Shown in pieces: positions 43,339-52,413 of a DNA stretch of 64,000 nt. Both the position numbers and the translations under genes were made by a program. The stretch is from DAISKN01 sp963716925 (lineage in GTDB: Bacteria > Acidobacteriota > Vicinamibacteria > Marinacidobacterales > SMYC01). Where the stretch lies: the NCBI GenBank assembly GCA_963716925.1, contig CAVQUX010000010.1, positions 682,001-746,000 on the forward strand. The letters run 5' to 3'. How positions within the stretch are numbered: the stretch's first letter is position 1; each line of letters begins with the position of its first letter. A model generated the notes under the pieces. The model was given only the letters and a program-made list of their open reading frames with translations, did not search any database and was not told where the DNA came from.

Positions 43339-45363
43339 TCATGCGGCTCGGCCCGGACCCTCGTCGCCGGCGCCTGCGAGAAGCCTTCCCGCGTCCTCCA
43401 CTTCCGTCGGCGAGCCGATGACCGCGACCCGATCGCCGGGGTGCAGCGTCTCCGAGGGGCCGGGATTGCTCACGACCGCCCGGTCGCGGTTGATGGCCAC
43501 GATGGAAGCACCTGTTCTCAGCCGCAGCTCGGAGTCGGAGATCGTCCGTCCCGCGGCCGCGCTCCCGTCGGACACCGTGAACCACCGGACGTCGAGAGCA
43601 CCGATGGCATGCGCCAAATCCTCCAGAACGTGGGCGCGGTCGTCCCTTGCGGGGAGCGTTTCGAGCCCTTCGCCTCGGACCGCGTCGGCGTACCTCTGGA
43701 TCTCCTGGGCCGGGAACTCCAGACCCAGCAGCGTGCGGCGCACGATCTCGAGACCGCCTTCGAGCTCCGGCCGCACGATGTCCGTCGCCCCCGCCTCCTT
43801 CAGGTGACGAGCTCCCTCCCGCGTGGAGGCGCGGGCGATGATGTGAAGCGAAGGCGACGACACCCGGCGGCGGGCCGCCGCCACCACCATCAGGGCCGCG
43901 GCATCGTCGGGCAGCGTCACCACCAGGGCGCGAGCCCGATCGAGGGCGGTCGTCCCCAGGATCTCCGAGTTCGCGGCGTCCCCGAAAACGACCGGCGTCC
44001 CCGACTCCTGAAGTCGCCGCGCCCGACTTGCGTCGGCCTCTACGACGAGCTGCGGAACCCCGATCCGGAGAAGGACATCGGCGATATGCCGCCCAACCCG
44101 GCCGCAGCCCACGATGACGACATGACGATCGAGGGTCTCGGCAGGCCGGGGCGTCAAGGGGCCATGCCGGTCGAGACGCGCCCAGACACGCGGCATTCTC
44201 TTCAGGAGTCTCTCGAGAGGATCGATCAGCCGGAACATCCAGGGGTTGACGGTAATGGAGACGATAGCCCCCGCCAAAATCAGGGAGTACTGGGTATCGT
44301 CCAGGACGCCGAGCGCGACACCCGACTGGCCGACGATGAACGAGAACTCCCCGATCTGGCTGAGGCCCGCGCCGACGACGAGCGCGGTTCGCGCGGGATA
44401 GGGGAAGGCGAACCCGATGAGCGCCGCGAGCGCGGATTTCCCGGCGACGACGAGCGCGCTCAGAGCCAGGACCTGCCCCCAGTTCGCGATCAGATAGCCG
44501 GGATTCACCAGCATTCCGACGGAGACGAAGAAAAGCACAGCGAAAGCCTCGCGGAACGGCAGGAGGTCGGCGCCCACCTGATGGCTGAAAGGCGACTCGC
44601 TCACCACGACTCCCGCCACGAAGGCACCGAGCGCGAGCGATACGCCGAAGAGATAGGCGGAGGCAAGCGCGGTGCCGAGCGCGGCGGTGAGCGCGACCAG
44701 AACGAAGAGCTCGCGCGACCCGGTATCGGCGATGGCCCGGAGAATCGAGGGAATGACCCTTTTGCCGACGACCAGCATCAGGCCGATGAACAGGAGGGCC
44801 TTTCCGATGGCGAGCGTGGGCACGAGCCATCCGGAGGGACGACCGGGCGACAGAAGCGCCGGCAGCAGGACGAGAATCGCGACGGTGGCGAGATCCTCGA
44901 GGACCAGCCAGCCGACCGCGACCCGGCCGTGGGGGGTGTCCAGGGCGCCCATGTCCATCAGTCCGCGGAGAAGCACCACCGTGCTGGCGACGGAGATCGC
45001 AACCCCCAGCACGAGCGCGGAGGGGGGCGACCATCCCCAGCCGAGCGCCATCCAGTACCCGAGAGCGGCGGCGACGGTCATCTGGAGAACGGCGCCGGGA
45101 ATCGCGATGTCGCGCACCTCCCAGAGATCGCTCAGGGAGAAATGGAGCCCGATCCCGAACATCAGAAGGATGACTCCGAGCTCGGCCAGCTGCCGGATCG
45201 ACTCGACGTCGCCGGTGAGACCCGGAGTGAACGGGCCCAGGGCTACTCCGGCGAGAAGGTAGCCCACGATCGTGGGAAGCCGCAGACGCCGCGCCACGAG
45301 ACCGCCGACGAGCGCGTAGGCGAGCGCGAGCGCGATATCCACGAGTAGAGCGACGTCGTGCAT
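43339..45363 (-). CDS. CPA2-family K+/H+ antiporter with TrkA-N and TrkA-C domains (Kef type)
   Basis: 674 aa from ATG 45363. The N-terminal ~400 residues contain about twelve hydrophobic helices with VGYLLAGVALGPFTPG, ELGVILLMFGIGLHFS and GLSQIGEFSFIVG, all typical of the Na+/H+ exchanger fold of KefB/KefC/YbaL. A TrkA-N nucleotide-binding domain follows (HVVIVGCGRVGRHIADVL, near 420). A C-terminal TrkA-C-like region comes last (TGASIVAINRDRAVVSNPGP). It would be a cytoplasmic-membrane K+ efflux/H+ antiport protein gated by NAD(H) or a similar ligand. It stands next to the cluster but looks unrelated to it. The frame is open upstream; the chosen start gives the normal family N-terminus. Confidence 0.92.
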   Translation of the reverse strand: MHDVALLVDIALALAYALVGGLVARRLRLPTIVGYLLAGVALGPFTPGLTGDVESIRQLAELGVILLMFGIGLHFSLSDLWEVRDIAIPGAVLQMTVAAALGYWMALGWGWSPPSALVLGVAISVASTVVLLRGLMDMGALDTPHGRVAVGWLVLEDLATVAILVLLPALLSPGRPSGWLVPTLAIGKALLFIGLMLVVGKRVIPSILRAIADTGSRELFVLVALTAALGTALASAYLFGVSLALGAFVAGVVVSESPFSHQVGADLLPFREAFAVLFFVSVGMLVNPGYLIANWGQVLALSALVVAGKSALAALIGFAFPYPARTALVVGAGLSQIGEFSFIVGQSGVALGVLDDTQYSLILAGAIVSITVNPWMFRLIDPLERLLKRMPRVWARLDRHGPLTPRPAETLDRHVVIVGCGRVGRHIADVLLRIGVPQLVVEADASRARRLQESGTPVVFGDAANSEILGTTALDRARALVVTLPDDAAALMVVAAARRRVSSPSLHIIARASTREGARHLKEAGATDIVRPELEGGLEIVRRTLLGLEFPAQEIQRYADAVRGEGLETLPARDDRAHVLEDLAHAIGALDVRWFTVSDGSAAAGRTISDSELRLRTGASIVAINRDRAVVSNPGPSETLHPGDRVAVIGSPTEVEDAGRLLAGAGDEGPGRAA

Positions 45364-45459
45364 TTCGAAGGAACACTCTACTACGCGTTCACGATCGTCC
45401 CGCGGGGACTTCGGCCGGCAGCTCGAAAAAGCGGAATGACGGCGATATAGTCTCGGCTC

Positions 45460-46809
45460 ATGAGGACCACGCTGCACGCCGCCTTCATCGCGACCCTCGT
45501 TTCCGGACTCGCCGCAGCCGAGACCGCCGAACGGTACACCATCGCGCTTACCGGCGATTCGATCATCACCCGGAAGCTCTCGGTCTACGGCGAGCCTGAG
45601 TTCCTGTCCATGATCGAGCGCATCCGGAACGCCGACGTCGCCTTCACCAACATCGAAATGCTGTTCCACGACTACGAGTCGTACCCCATGGCCTCGAGCG
45701 GCGGGACCTACATGAGGGCCCAGCCCGAACTGGTGAAGGAGCTGGTCTGGGCGGGATTCGATATCGGAGGCCTCGCGAACAACCACTCCGGCGACTACGG
45801 GCCGACGGCGATGCTGCTGACGGAGAAGTACGCGCGCGAGGCGGGAATCACCGTCTCCGGCGTGGGGAAGAGTCTCGCGGAGGCGCGCGAGGCCAAGTTC
45901 CTCGAGACGGGAAAGGCGCGAATCGCGCTGGTGTCGCTGGCGTCAACGTTCTCGGATCACTCCGTGGCCGGAAAATCCCGCGACGACGTTCCGCCCCGTC
46001 CGGGACTGAGCCCCCTGAGGCACAAGGTCACGAACCGGGTGACCCGGAACCAGCTCGAGGCCCTCCGCGGGATCCTCAAGAGTCTTTCGATGAACCCTCC
46101 CGACACCGGCGACAGCCTCACGTTCCGCGGGGCGCAGTTCGTGGCGGGCGAGCCGACGGGAGTCGTGACCGAGCCCAATCCCGAGGACGTGGCGGAGATC
46201 GGGATGATCGTCCGAAACGCCGAAAGCCTCGCGGACTACACCATCGTCTCCATCCACGCTCACGAGGGAGACGGCGATCGGACGGTGCCCGCGCGGTTCG
46301 TCGTCGATTTCGCGCGGAAGATGATCGACGAAGGCGCCGACGTCTTCGTCGGCCACGGCCCCCACGTGCTCCGGGGGATCGAGATCTACAAGGGGAAGCC
46401 GATCTTCTACAGCCTCGGCGACTTCATCTTCCAGAACGAGACCCTGCAGCGGCTGCCGCACGAGAACTACTCCCCCCTCGGCCTCGCCGACGACAAAGGG
46501 CTCTCGGATTTCAACGACGCACGCTACGATCACGACCGCTCCGGATTTCCCGCGTCTCCGGAGATCTGGGAGTCGGTGGTGGCGGAGGCCGTCTTCCAGG
46601 GGACGGAGCTCTCGGAGCTGAGGCTCCACCCCATCTCGCTCGGCTTCGGAAAAGCCAGGTACGTCCGTGGACGCCCCCTGCCCGCGGACCCGGCGCTCTC
46701 ACGGAAGATCATCTCCGACCTCACACGCCTTTCGAAGCCCTTCGGAACCGACGTCGAGTACGTGGACGGCGTCGGCATCGTGCGCCTGAAGACCCCGACC
46801 ACGAATTGA
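45460..46809 (+). CDS. CapA-family metallophosphatase-like secreted protein
   Basis: 449 aa with a short signal peptide (MRTTLHAAFIATLVSGLAAA). The CapA/PgsA pattern is present: IALTGDSII, a DVAFTNIEMLF metal region, GLANNHSGDYG, SIHAHEGDGD and GHGPHVLRGIEIYKGKPIFY. The family belongs to the calcineurin-like phosphatase fold and includes poly-gamma-glutamate capsule proteins, but most members are of unknown function. No other pgs/cap genes are nearby, so a capsule role is not supported by context. It is divergent from the Kef gene (96 bp) and 9 bp ahead of the serine-hydrolase gene. Confidence 0.85.
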   Translation: MRTTLHAAFIATLVSGLAAAETAERYTIALTGDSIITRKLSVYGEPEFLSMIERIRNADVAFTNIEMLFHDYESYPMASSGGTYMRAQPELVKELVWAGFDIGGLANNHSGDYGPTAMLLTEKYAREAGITVSGVGKSLAEAREAKFLETGKARIALVSLASTFSDHSVAGKSRDDVPPRPGLSPLRHKVTNRVTRNQLEALRGILKSLSMNPPDTGDSLTFRGAQFVAGEPTGVVTEPNPEDVAEIGMIVRNAESLADYTIVSIHAHEGDGDRTVPARFVVDFARKMIDEGADVFVGHGPHVLRGIEIYKGKPIFYSLGDFIFQNETLQRLPHENYSPLGLADDKGLSDFNDARYDHDRSGFPASPEIWESVVAEAVFQGTELSELRLHPISLGFGKARYVRGRPLPADPALSRKIISDLTRLSKPFGTDVEYVDGVGIVRLKTPTTN

Positions 46810-46818
46810 GGTGACGCC

Positions 46819-47881
46819 ATGAAGTCTTCCCTTCTGTTCCTTGCGGCGCTCGTCTCCGCACCGGCATTCGCGGAAGCTCCCGACACCTACGCGGAGGTGG
46901 CCGAGATCGTCGAGGCCGCCCGCGAGGAGTGGCGCGCTCCGGGGATGTCGGTCGCGGTCGTGGTCGACGGCCGGATCGCCTGGGCGCGAGGATTCGGCCT
47001 CGCCGACGTCGAGAACGAGGTCGAGGCGGGTCCCGACACCGTGTACCGCATCGCTTCGATCTCGAAGCCCATCTCCGCGACCGCGATCCTGCAGCTGATG
47101 GAGAAGGGGAAGCTATCGATCGACGATCCGGTGAACGAAGCACGTTCCGAGCTTCCCCGACCGCGGATTGGGGGTCACCCTCCGGCACCTGTTGACGCAC
47201 ACCTCCGGAATCCGCCACTACAAGGCGGGAGAGATGGATCTCAAGGATCACTTCGACTCCGTCGAGGCGGCGCTCGCGATCTTCAAGGACGACCCGCTTC
47301 TGTTCACTCCCGGCTCGCAGTATTCCTACTCGAGCTACGCCTACAACCTGCTCGCGGCCGTCGTCGAGAACGTTTCCGGGCTCACGTTCGAGGCCTACTT
47401 GAGAGAGAACGTCTGGGGCCCGGCGGGGATGACGGCGACGAGGCTCGAGCACCAGGGGGACATCGTTCCGCGCCGCTCGCGCCAGTACGTGCTCCGGGGC
47501 GGGCGAGCAGCGAATGCGCCTTTCGCAGATCTGAGCGTGAAGTGGGCCGGAGGAGGCATCATTTCGACCGTCGAGGATCTGGCGCGCTTCGCCATCGCCC
47601 TGGATCAAGGGGTCCTACTGAAGCCAGAGACGCTCGAGAAGATGTACGAGCCGATGACTCTCAACGATGGAACCCGCACCACCTACGGCCTCGGCTGGGA
47701 CTCCCAGGTCGAAGACGGTCGCCGGTGGATCGCGCACGGGGGAGGAGCTACGGGCGGGAGCACCTACATCCTGCGGCTTCCGGACAAGCGCTTCGCGGTC
47801 GCCATCGCCGCGAACGTGCAGGATGCGGGAGACCGCCGGGCTCTGGGAAAGAGAATCGCGGAGCTGGTCCTCACGCGCTGA
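46819..47881 (+). CDS. Secreted serine hydrolase (beta-lactamase/class C family), one frameshift
   Basis: About 353 residues if the frame is restored; GAGGTG precedes ATG 46819. The signal peptide is MKSSLLFLAALVSAPAFA. The S-x-x-K motif is SISK in RIASISKPISATAIL. After the break the protein resumes as LGVTLRHLLTHTSGIRHY, then SYSSYAYNLL (Tyr motif) and HGGGATGGST (the KTG equivalent). One extra base near 47139-47143 separates VNEA from VPSFPDRGLG; length is 3n+1. The family includes esterases, D-peptidases and penicillin-binding-like enzymes. A decayed copy of its 5' part lies at 40315-40512. Real pseudogene or sequence error cannot be told apart here. Confidence 0.78.
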
Positions 47882-47902
47882 GCGATTCGCGTTTCTTCGA
47901 GC

Positions 47903-49735
47903 TCAGCGAAGCTGCGAGACCGCGAGCCTTCGCAGCATGGCGGTCTTCTTCGACTGATGCGCGGCCATGCGCTCGAGAATGCCGTTGAGAAAACGCAGCG
48001 TCTCGACGATGTTGGGACCCTTGTTGAGCATCACGCATTCGGCGCGGCTGCTCATCGCCGCATCGGTGACCTCGGCGCGAGAGGGCGCTCCGCGTTTGGC
48101 CAGGCCTTCCAGCACCTGCGTCGCCCAGATGACCGGCACGTGGGCCGCTTCGCACAGCCACAGGATCTCCTCCTGCACTTCGGCCAGGCGTTCGAAACCG
48201 ACCTCGACCGCCAGGTCGCCGCGAGCCACCATCACGCCGACGGGAGGCGAGCGAAGACCAGCCAGGAGAAGCTTCGGCAGATTCTCGAACGCTACGCGGT
48301 TCTCGATCTTGAGCACGATCCCCAGGTGACCCGCACCGAGCCGGTGCAGATGGTCCTCCAGGAGGTGCACGTCCGCGGGGTCGCGCACGAAGGAAAGCGC
48401 CACGATATCCACCAGGTCGGCTACCGACTCGAGGTCCTGGATGTCGCGGTCGGTGAGCGCAGGCACGTCGAGGACCGTGTCCGGAAGGTTGATTCCCTTG
48501 TCGGCGCGAAGCTTGGCCCCGTCCGGGCCGGTGTGTGTGATTCGAATCTCGATGTGCTGTCCGTCGTTGGCGACGACCACGCCTCCGATCTTTCCGTCGT
48601 CGAACCAGATGCGCTCTCCCGGCTTCACCTGGTCGAAGACCGCGCCGAGCGAACAGGAGATTCTGGCGGGCTCCAGGACCGCGCCGTCGGCATCTCGCAC
48701 GGCGGCTCGCCCGGGATCCTTCTCGCGCGTCAGCAGGAGAACGTCCTTCGGCTTCAGTGGAATCGGTGCGACCACCTCCGGGAGCGGACCCACGCGGGCC
48801 GTGCCGAGAATCTGGTCGCCGCGGCAGAAAGAGATTTCCATGTCCTCCGCCAGGTAGCTCGTCCGGTCCGATTCGGCCAGACGGGATTCTCCGCGGACCG
48901 ACACGATCTCGAGCGACCGCGACCGTTCCCGACAGTCGTGAAATCGGACGAGGTCGCCCACCTCGGCCGCTCCGAGGATGTCGCCTTCGACGGGTAGTAC
49001 TGTGGCGCTATCGTCCGACGCCGGCTCCGGCGCATTCGCGGGGGTCAGCCAAATCCTCGCCGGCGAAGTCACCCTTCCCCGGACGTCCCGTTTCGGTCGG
49101 AGCTTCACGACGCGGTCCAGGGCTTCGATCGCCCCCGTGCGCAGCTTCGGACCCGCGAGATCGACCTGCACGCGGCACGACCTGCCCACCTCCCGTTCCG
49201 CCCGTCGCAGGTTTTCTACCATGCGTCCCCAGGCGTTCGCATCGTCATGGGCGCAGTTCACCCGCATGACGTCCATCCCCGCCGCCAAAAGGTCGCGCAC
49301 CAGCGTCGGATCCGTTGCGGCTTCGCTGGGCATGGTCACCATCACACGGACGTTGCGGCTTGCCGGGAGCGGTCCGAGCAGCATCCTCGCATGGTCGCGC
49401 AGCAGCATGGAGCCCGTGCGGAAGCTGACAGGGGGCTCCGGATCCGGCGGCCGCGGCTCCGCTGTGCCGTCCAACTGGTACAGTGCGTTCAGAACCGAGT
49501 TCAGGGTCGCGAGCGTGTGCGCTTCCAGTCTTCCCAGGGAGGACAAGCCCAGGGCGGAGAGATCGTTCTGGAGATTGCGCAAGTCATGTTGACGCATGCT
49601 CAGATAGTGCAGGAGGTTGCGAGCACTGTCCCGGTAGTCCGGCTCCAGGTGCTCCAGTTCCTTTTCGAACGAGCGCTCGTAGGCCAGAGATTCGTCGCGA
49701 AGCTGCGTCAGTGGCAGGATCAAGCGCTCGATCAT
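47903..49735 (-). CDS. Pyruvate-kinase-like protein with atypical architecture
   Basis: 610 aa from ATG 49735; the frame is open further upstream to a TTG at 49807. About 130 helical residues precede the kinase. Pyruvate kinase features are VMRVNCAHDD (replacing RxNFSHG), VDLAGPKLRTG, FDDGKIGGVV, LPDTVLDVPALTDRDIQDL, VALSFVRD, LKIENRVAF (catalytic Lys), VMVARGDLAVE and WATQVLE. The B-domain region is enlarged. The usual MLSGETA is replaced by MLNKGPN, and the protein stops soon after, so the regulatory C-domain is missing. It may be a pyruvate kinase isoform or a related phosphotransferase. Confidence 0.85.
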   Translation of the reverse strand: MIERLILPLTQLRDESLAYERSFEKELEHLEPDYRDSARNLLHYLSMRQHDLRNLQNDLSALGLSSLGRLEAHTLATLNSVLNALYQLDGTAEPRPPDPEPPVSFRTGSMLLRDHARMLLGPLPASRNVRVMVTMPSEAATDPTLVRDLLAAGMDVMRVNCAHDDANAWGRMVENLRRAEREVGRSCRVQVDLAGPKLRTGAIEALDRVVKLRPKRDVRGRVTSPARIWLTPANAPEPASDDSATVLPVEGDILGAAEVGDLVRFHDCRERSRSLEIVSVRGESRLAESDRTSYLAEDMEISFCRGDQILGTARVGPLPEVVAPIPLKPKDVLLLTREKDPGRAAVRDADGAVLEPARISCSLGAVFDQVKPGERIWFDDGKIGGVVVANDGQHIEIRITHTGPDGAKLRADKGINLPDTVLDVPALTDRDIQDLESVADLVDIVALSFVRDPADVHLLEDHLHRLGAGHLGIVLKIENRVAFENLPKLLLAGLRSPPVGVMVARGDLAVEVGFERLAEVQEEILWLCEAAHVPVIWATQVLEGLAKRGAPSRAEVTDAAMSSRAECVMLNKGPNIVETLRFLNGILERMAAHQSKKTAMLRRLAVSQLR

Positions 49736-49966
49736 TCGAAGTGTAACCGGCGGCCCCACGGAAAGTCCCCCTTCACACGATACGACGGCGGGAAGTGTAC
49801 GCCCCAATTCTTACGGGATTGTGACAGGGAAACGTCATCCGTGGAGGCCGGTCGCGCGCGCGCCCCTCTCCCCGCGCGCTCGAGATCAGGCGACCCGGAG
49901 CGGCTCCAACGTCTGCGCCGGGAAGACGCGGTCGAGCCGCCGGCGCCCGCGGAGTCCGAGTCGGTT

Positions 49967-50605
49967 CTATCGGTGGTCGTCACCCGGATGGGTGCATCCG
50001 GGCAAGCCCGACCAGGCCATGCGGCCGGTGTAGCCGAGCTCCTTCATGCCCGGCTCGGTCGCGTAATACGCGCGGGCTACGAGAGCCCGAAGGCGGTCGA
50101 AGTGATCGCGAAGGTTCGCCGGCGGAGGCGCAACGTCCGCCTCGGGCACGAGCGGCTGCCCCTTCGACCACGCCAGGGACGCCGGCTCGGCCGGAGCGAG
50201 GGTAGAGGCCGCGCGAAGAATCTCCAGCTGCTGCGACTCGTCCAGCTCGAGCCAGCCTCGGGCATGCCGGTCGCGCGCCTCCCGCTCGAACGCGCCGAGA
50301 GCGCTCAAGAAGCGCGTCTGGTCCTCGATGGGCTCGACGGCCATCACCCGATCGAGGAGGTCGGCGACCCCCGCCGGGCCCGAGCCGGGAACAATCTGTT
50401 CCGCGAGTCGGGTGAGCATCGCGCGGCGATGATCGTCGAGAAGGCGAGGGAGATCTTCCCGCCCGACTGGAGACTGCGTCGAGCGCTCGAGGGGCACGGC
50501 CTGCGGAGTCGCGACGGCGCCCGCGAGACCGGTGGCGAGGCTTTGTAGAACGTCGCGCCGTCCGATACGGGCCGAAAGCTCGCTGGGTTTCCGGTTGGAT
50601 GCCAT
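49967..50605 (-). CDS. Gluconate 2-dehydrogenase subunit 3 family protein (Tat-exported)
   Basis: 212 aa from ATG 50605. A twin-arginine signal (GRRDVLQSLATGLAGAVA) marks periplasmic export, as is usual for the gamma subunit of membrane FAD dehydrogenases. The body (LTRLAEQIVPGSGPAGVADLLDRVMA, FLSALGAFERE, YYATEPGMKELGYTGRM) matches the gluconate-2-dehydrogenase subunit-3 family. The GMC oxidoreductase gene starts 106 bp away on the other strand, so the two probably form one enzyme although they are divergently transcribed. The intergenic space must hold two promoters; none is clear-cut. Confidence 0.85.
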   Translation of the reverse strand: MASNRKPSELSARIGRRDVLQSLATGLAGAVATPQAVPLERSTQSPVGREDLPRLLDDHRRAMLTRLAEQIVPGSGPAGVADLLDRVMAVEPIEDQTRFLSALGAFEREARDRHARGWLELDESQQLEILRAASTLAPAEPASLAWSKGQPLVPEADVAPPPANLRDHFDRLRALVARAYYATEPGMKELGYTGRMAWSGLPGCTHPGDDHR

Positions 50606-50711
50606 GGCTTCGCTCCAGAGAAAGTTCGGGTACTCTAGCATAGGCGTCGGGTTGACGGGATCGAGTCGCTCTGTTAGCGTTCGCGTCGTTCGTATTTCGA
50701 CGAGGTGGCGC

Positions 50712-52403
50712 GTGGCGAAACAGGGCGAGACGTCGTTCGACGTCGTGGTCGTGGGCTCGGGCGCTTCTGGCGGATGGGCGGCGAAGCGGCTCGCGGAAGC
50801 GGGCGTCAAGGTCGCGCTGGTCGAAGCGGGACGCGCCCACGGCAAGAACGAGACCTACGAGCACAAGCAGTCGTTCGACCTCCCCTATGCGAACCTCTCT
50901 CGCGAGCTGCTGCGCCGCACCCGCCCCCGACAGACCGACTGCTACGCCTGCACGGAGTACAACGCCCACTGGTTCGTCAACGACATGGACGAGCCCTACA
51001 CCACTCCGAAGGACAAGCCCTTCAGCTGGCAGGGACGGACGCGGCTCGTGGGCGGCCGAACCAACGTGTGGGGCCGGCAAAGCTATCGCATGAGCCAGCA
51101 AGACCTGAAGGGCCGCTCCTTCGACGGCGCCGGAGAGGATTGGCCTCTCTCCTACGATGACCTGGCTCCGTACTACGACGTCGTCGAGCGGTACATCGGC
51201 GTTAGCGGTCAGGCAGAGGGGACTCCAGAGCTACCCGACGGACAGTTCCTTCCACCGATGGCGATGACCTGCGGGGAAAAGCGACTGCGCGACGCAGCCA
51301 AAGCCACATTCGGCAGGACGATCACCATCGGGCGCACGGCGATCCTGACCACTCCTCTCAACGGTCGAGCCGCATGTCACTACTGTGGCCCGTGCGAGCG
51401 GGGCTGTGCCACGCACTCCTACTTCAACGCCGCATTCACCACCGTGGCCGACGCCGTCGCGACGGGCAACTGCACGCTCGTGACCAACGCCATGGTCTAC
51501 CAGGTGCTGATGGACTCCGACCATCGTCGCGCCACCGGGGTGCGCTACGTCGATCGGGTGACTCGTGAGACGAAAGAGTTGCGCGGCCGTGTCGTCATCC
51601 TCTGCGCTCAGGCCCTCGAATCGGTGAGGATCCTCTTCAACTCGAAGACCCGGCAGCAGCCCCAGGGCCTCGCGAACTCGAGCGGCGTCCTCGGGCGCTA
51701 TCTGATGGATCACCTGTGGGTCGCCGGCGGGGCGAGTGGAGAGTTTCCAGACCTCGAGGACGAGGCGACGCTCAACCGTCCCCGGCGCCCGAACGGGCTT
51801 TATGGAATTCGCTTTCGAAACACCGCGAACGGTCCGCGGAGTAAACGGTTTCTCCGGGGATTCGGATATCAGGGCGGAGGCAGTACCGATTTCAACTTTG
51901 CCGCGCCCGGGTTTGGAGACGCCTGGAAGGCGTCGCTCCGCGATCCCGTCGTCTCGGTCCGCCTGACCGGGTTCGGCGAGTGCCTCCCCTACGCAACGAA
52001 CTTCCTGTCGATCGACCCCGAGACCGTCGACGTCTTCGGCATCCCGGTGCTGCGCATCCAAATGACCTGGGGCGAGAACGAGCTGGCGATGATCCCCGAC
52101 ATGGCGGAATCAGCCGCGGAGATGCTCGACGCCGCGGGCGCGAAGAACATACGGCCGTTCATGGTTCCCGAGCGCGTGCCGGGCTACGGGATTCACGAGA
52201 TGGGCGGCGCCCGCATGGGCATCGATCCGAAGGCGTCCGTGCTCAATCAGTTCCAGCAGACCCATGACGTCTCGAACCTGCTCGTCATGGACGCCTCGGG
52301 ATTTCCGTCGGGCGGCTGTCAGAATCCCACCCTCACCATCATGGCGCTCGCCCTGCGCTCGACGGACCACCTGTTGGAGGAGATGAAGCGCGGTAATCTC
52401 TAG
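50712..52403 (+). CDS. GMC-family FAD oxidoreductase
   Basis: 563 aa from GTG 50712, with ACGAGGTGG upstream; earlier in-frame starts would only add a non-homologous stretch. The dinucleotide-binding motif is VVVGSGASGGWAAKRLAE. The middle contains a cysteine cluster, CHYCGPCERGC, common in GMC dehydrogenases of this group. The C-terminus has HEMGGARMG and GGCQNPTLTIMALALRS of the FAD/substrate domain. No signal peptide is seen; export would be by riding with the Tat-bearing subunit 3 encoded divergently. Substrate is probably a sugar, polyol or similar alcohol. Confidence 0.92.
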   Translation: MAKQGETSFDVVVVGSGASGGWAAKRLAEAGVKVALVEAGRAHGKNETYEHKQSFDLPYANLSRELLRRTRPRQTDCYACTEYNAHWFVNDMDEPYTTPKDKPFSWQGRTRLVGGRTNVWGRQSYRMSQQDLKGRSFDGAGEDWPLSYDDLAPYYDVVERYIGVSGQAEGTPELPDGQFLPPMAMTCGEKRLRDAAKATFGRTITIGRTAILTTPLNGRAACHYCGPCERGCATHSYFNAAFTTVADAVATGNCTLVTNAMVYQVLMDSDHRRATGVRYVDRVTRETKELRGRVVILCAQALESVRILFNSKTRQQPQGLANSSGVLGRYLMDHLWVAGGASGEFPDLEDEATLNRPRRPNGLYGIRFRNTANGPRSKRFLRGFGYQGGGSTDFNFAAPGFGDAWKASLRDPVVSVRLTGFGECLPYATNFLSIDPETVDVFGIPVLRIQMTWGENELAMIPDMAESAAEMLDAAGAKNIRPFMVPERVPGYGIHEMGGARMGIDPKASVLNQFQQTHDVSNLLVMDASGFPSGGCQNPTLTIMALALRSTDHLLEEMKRGNL

Positions 52404-52413
52404 GCGCGTCTCG

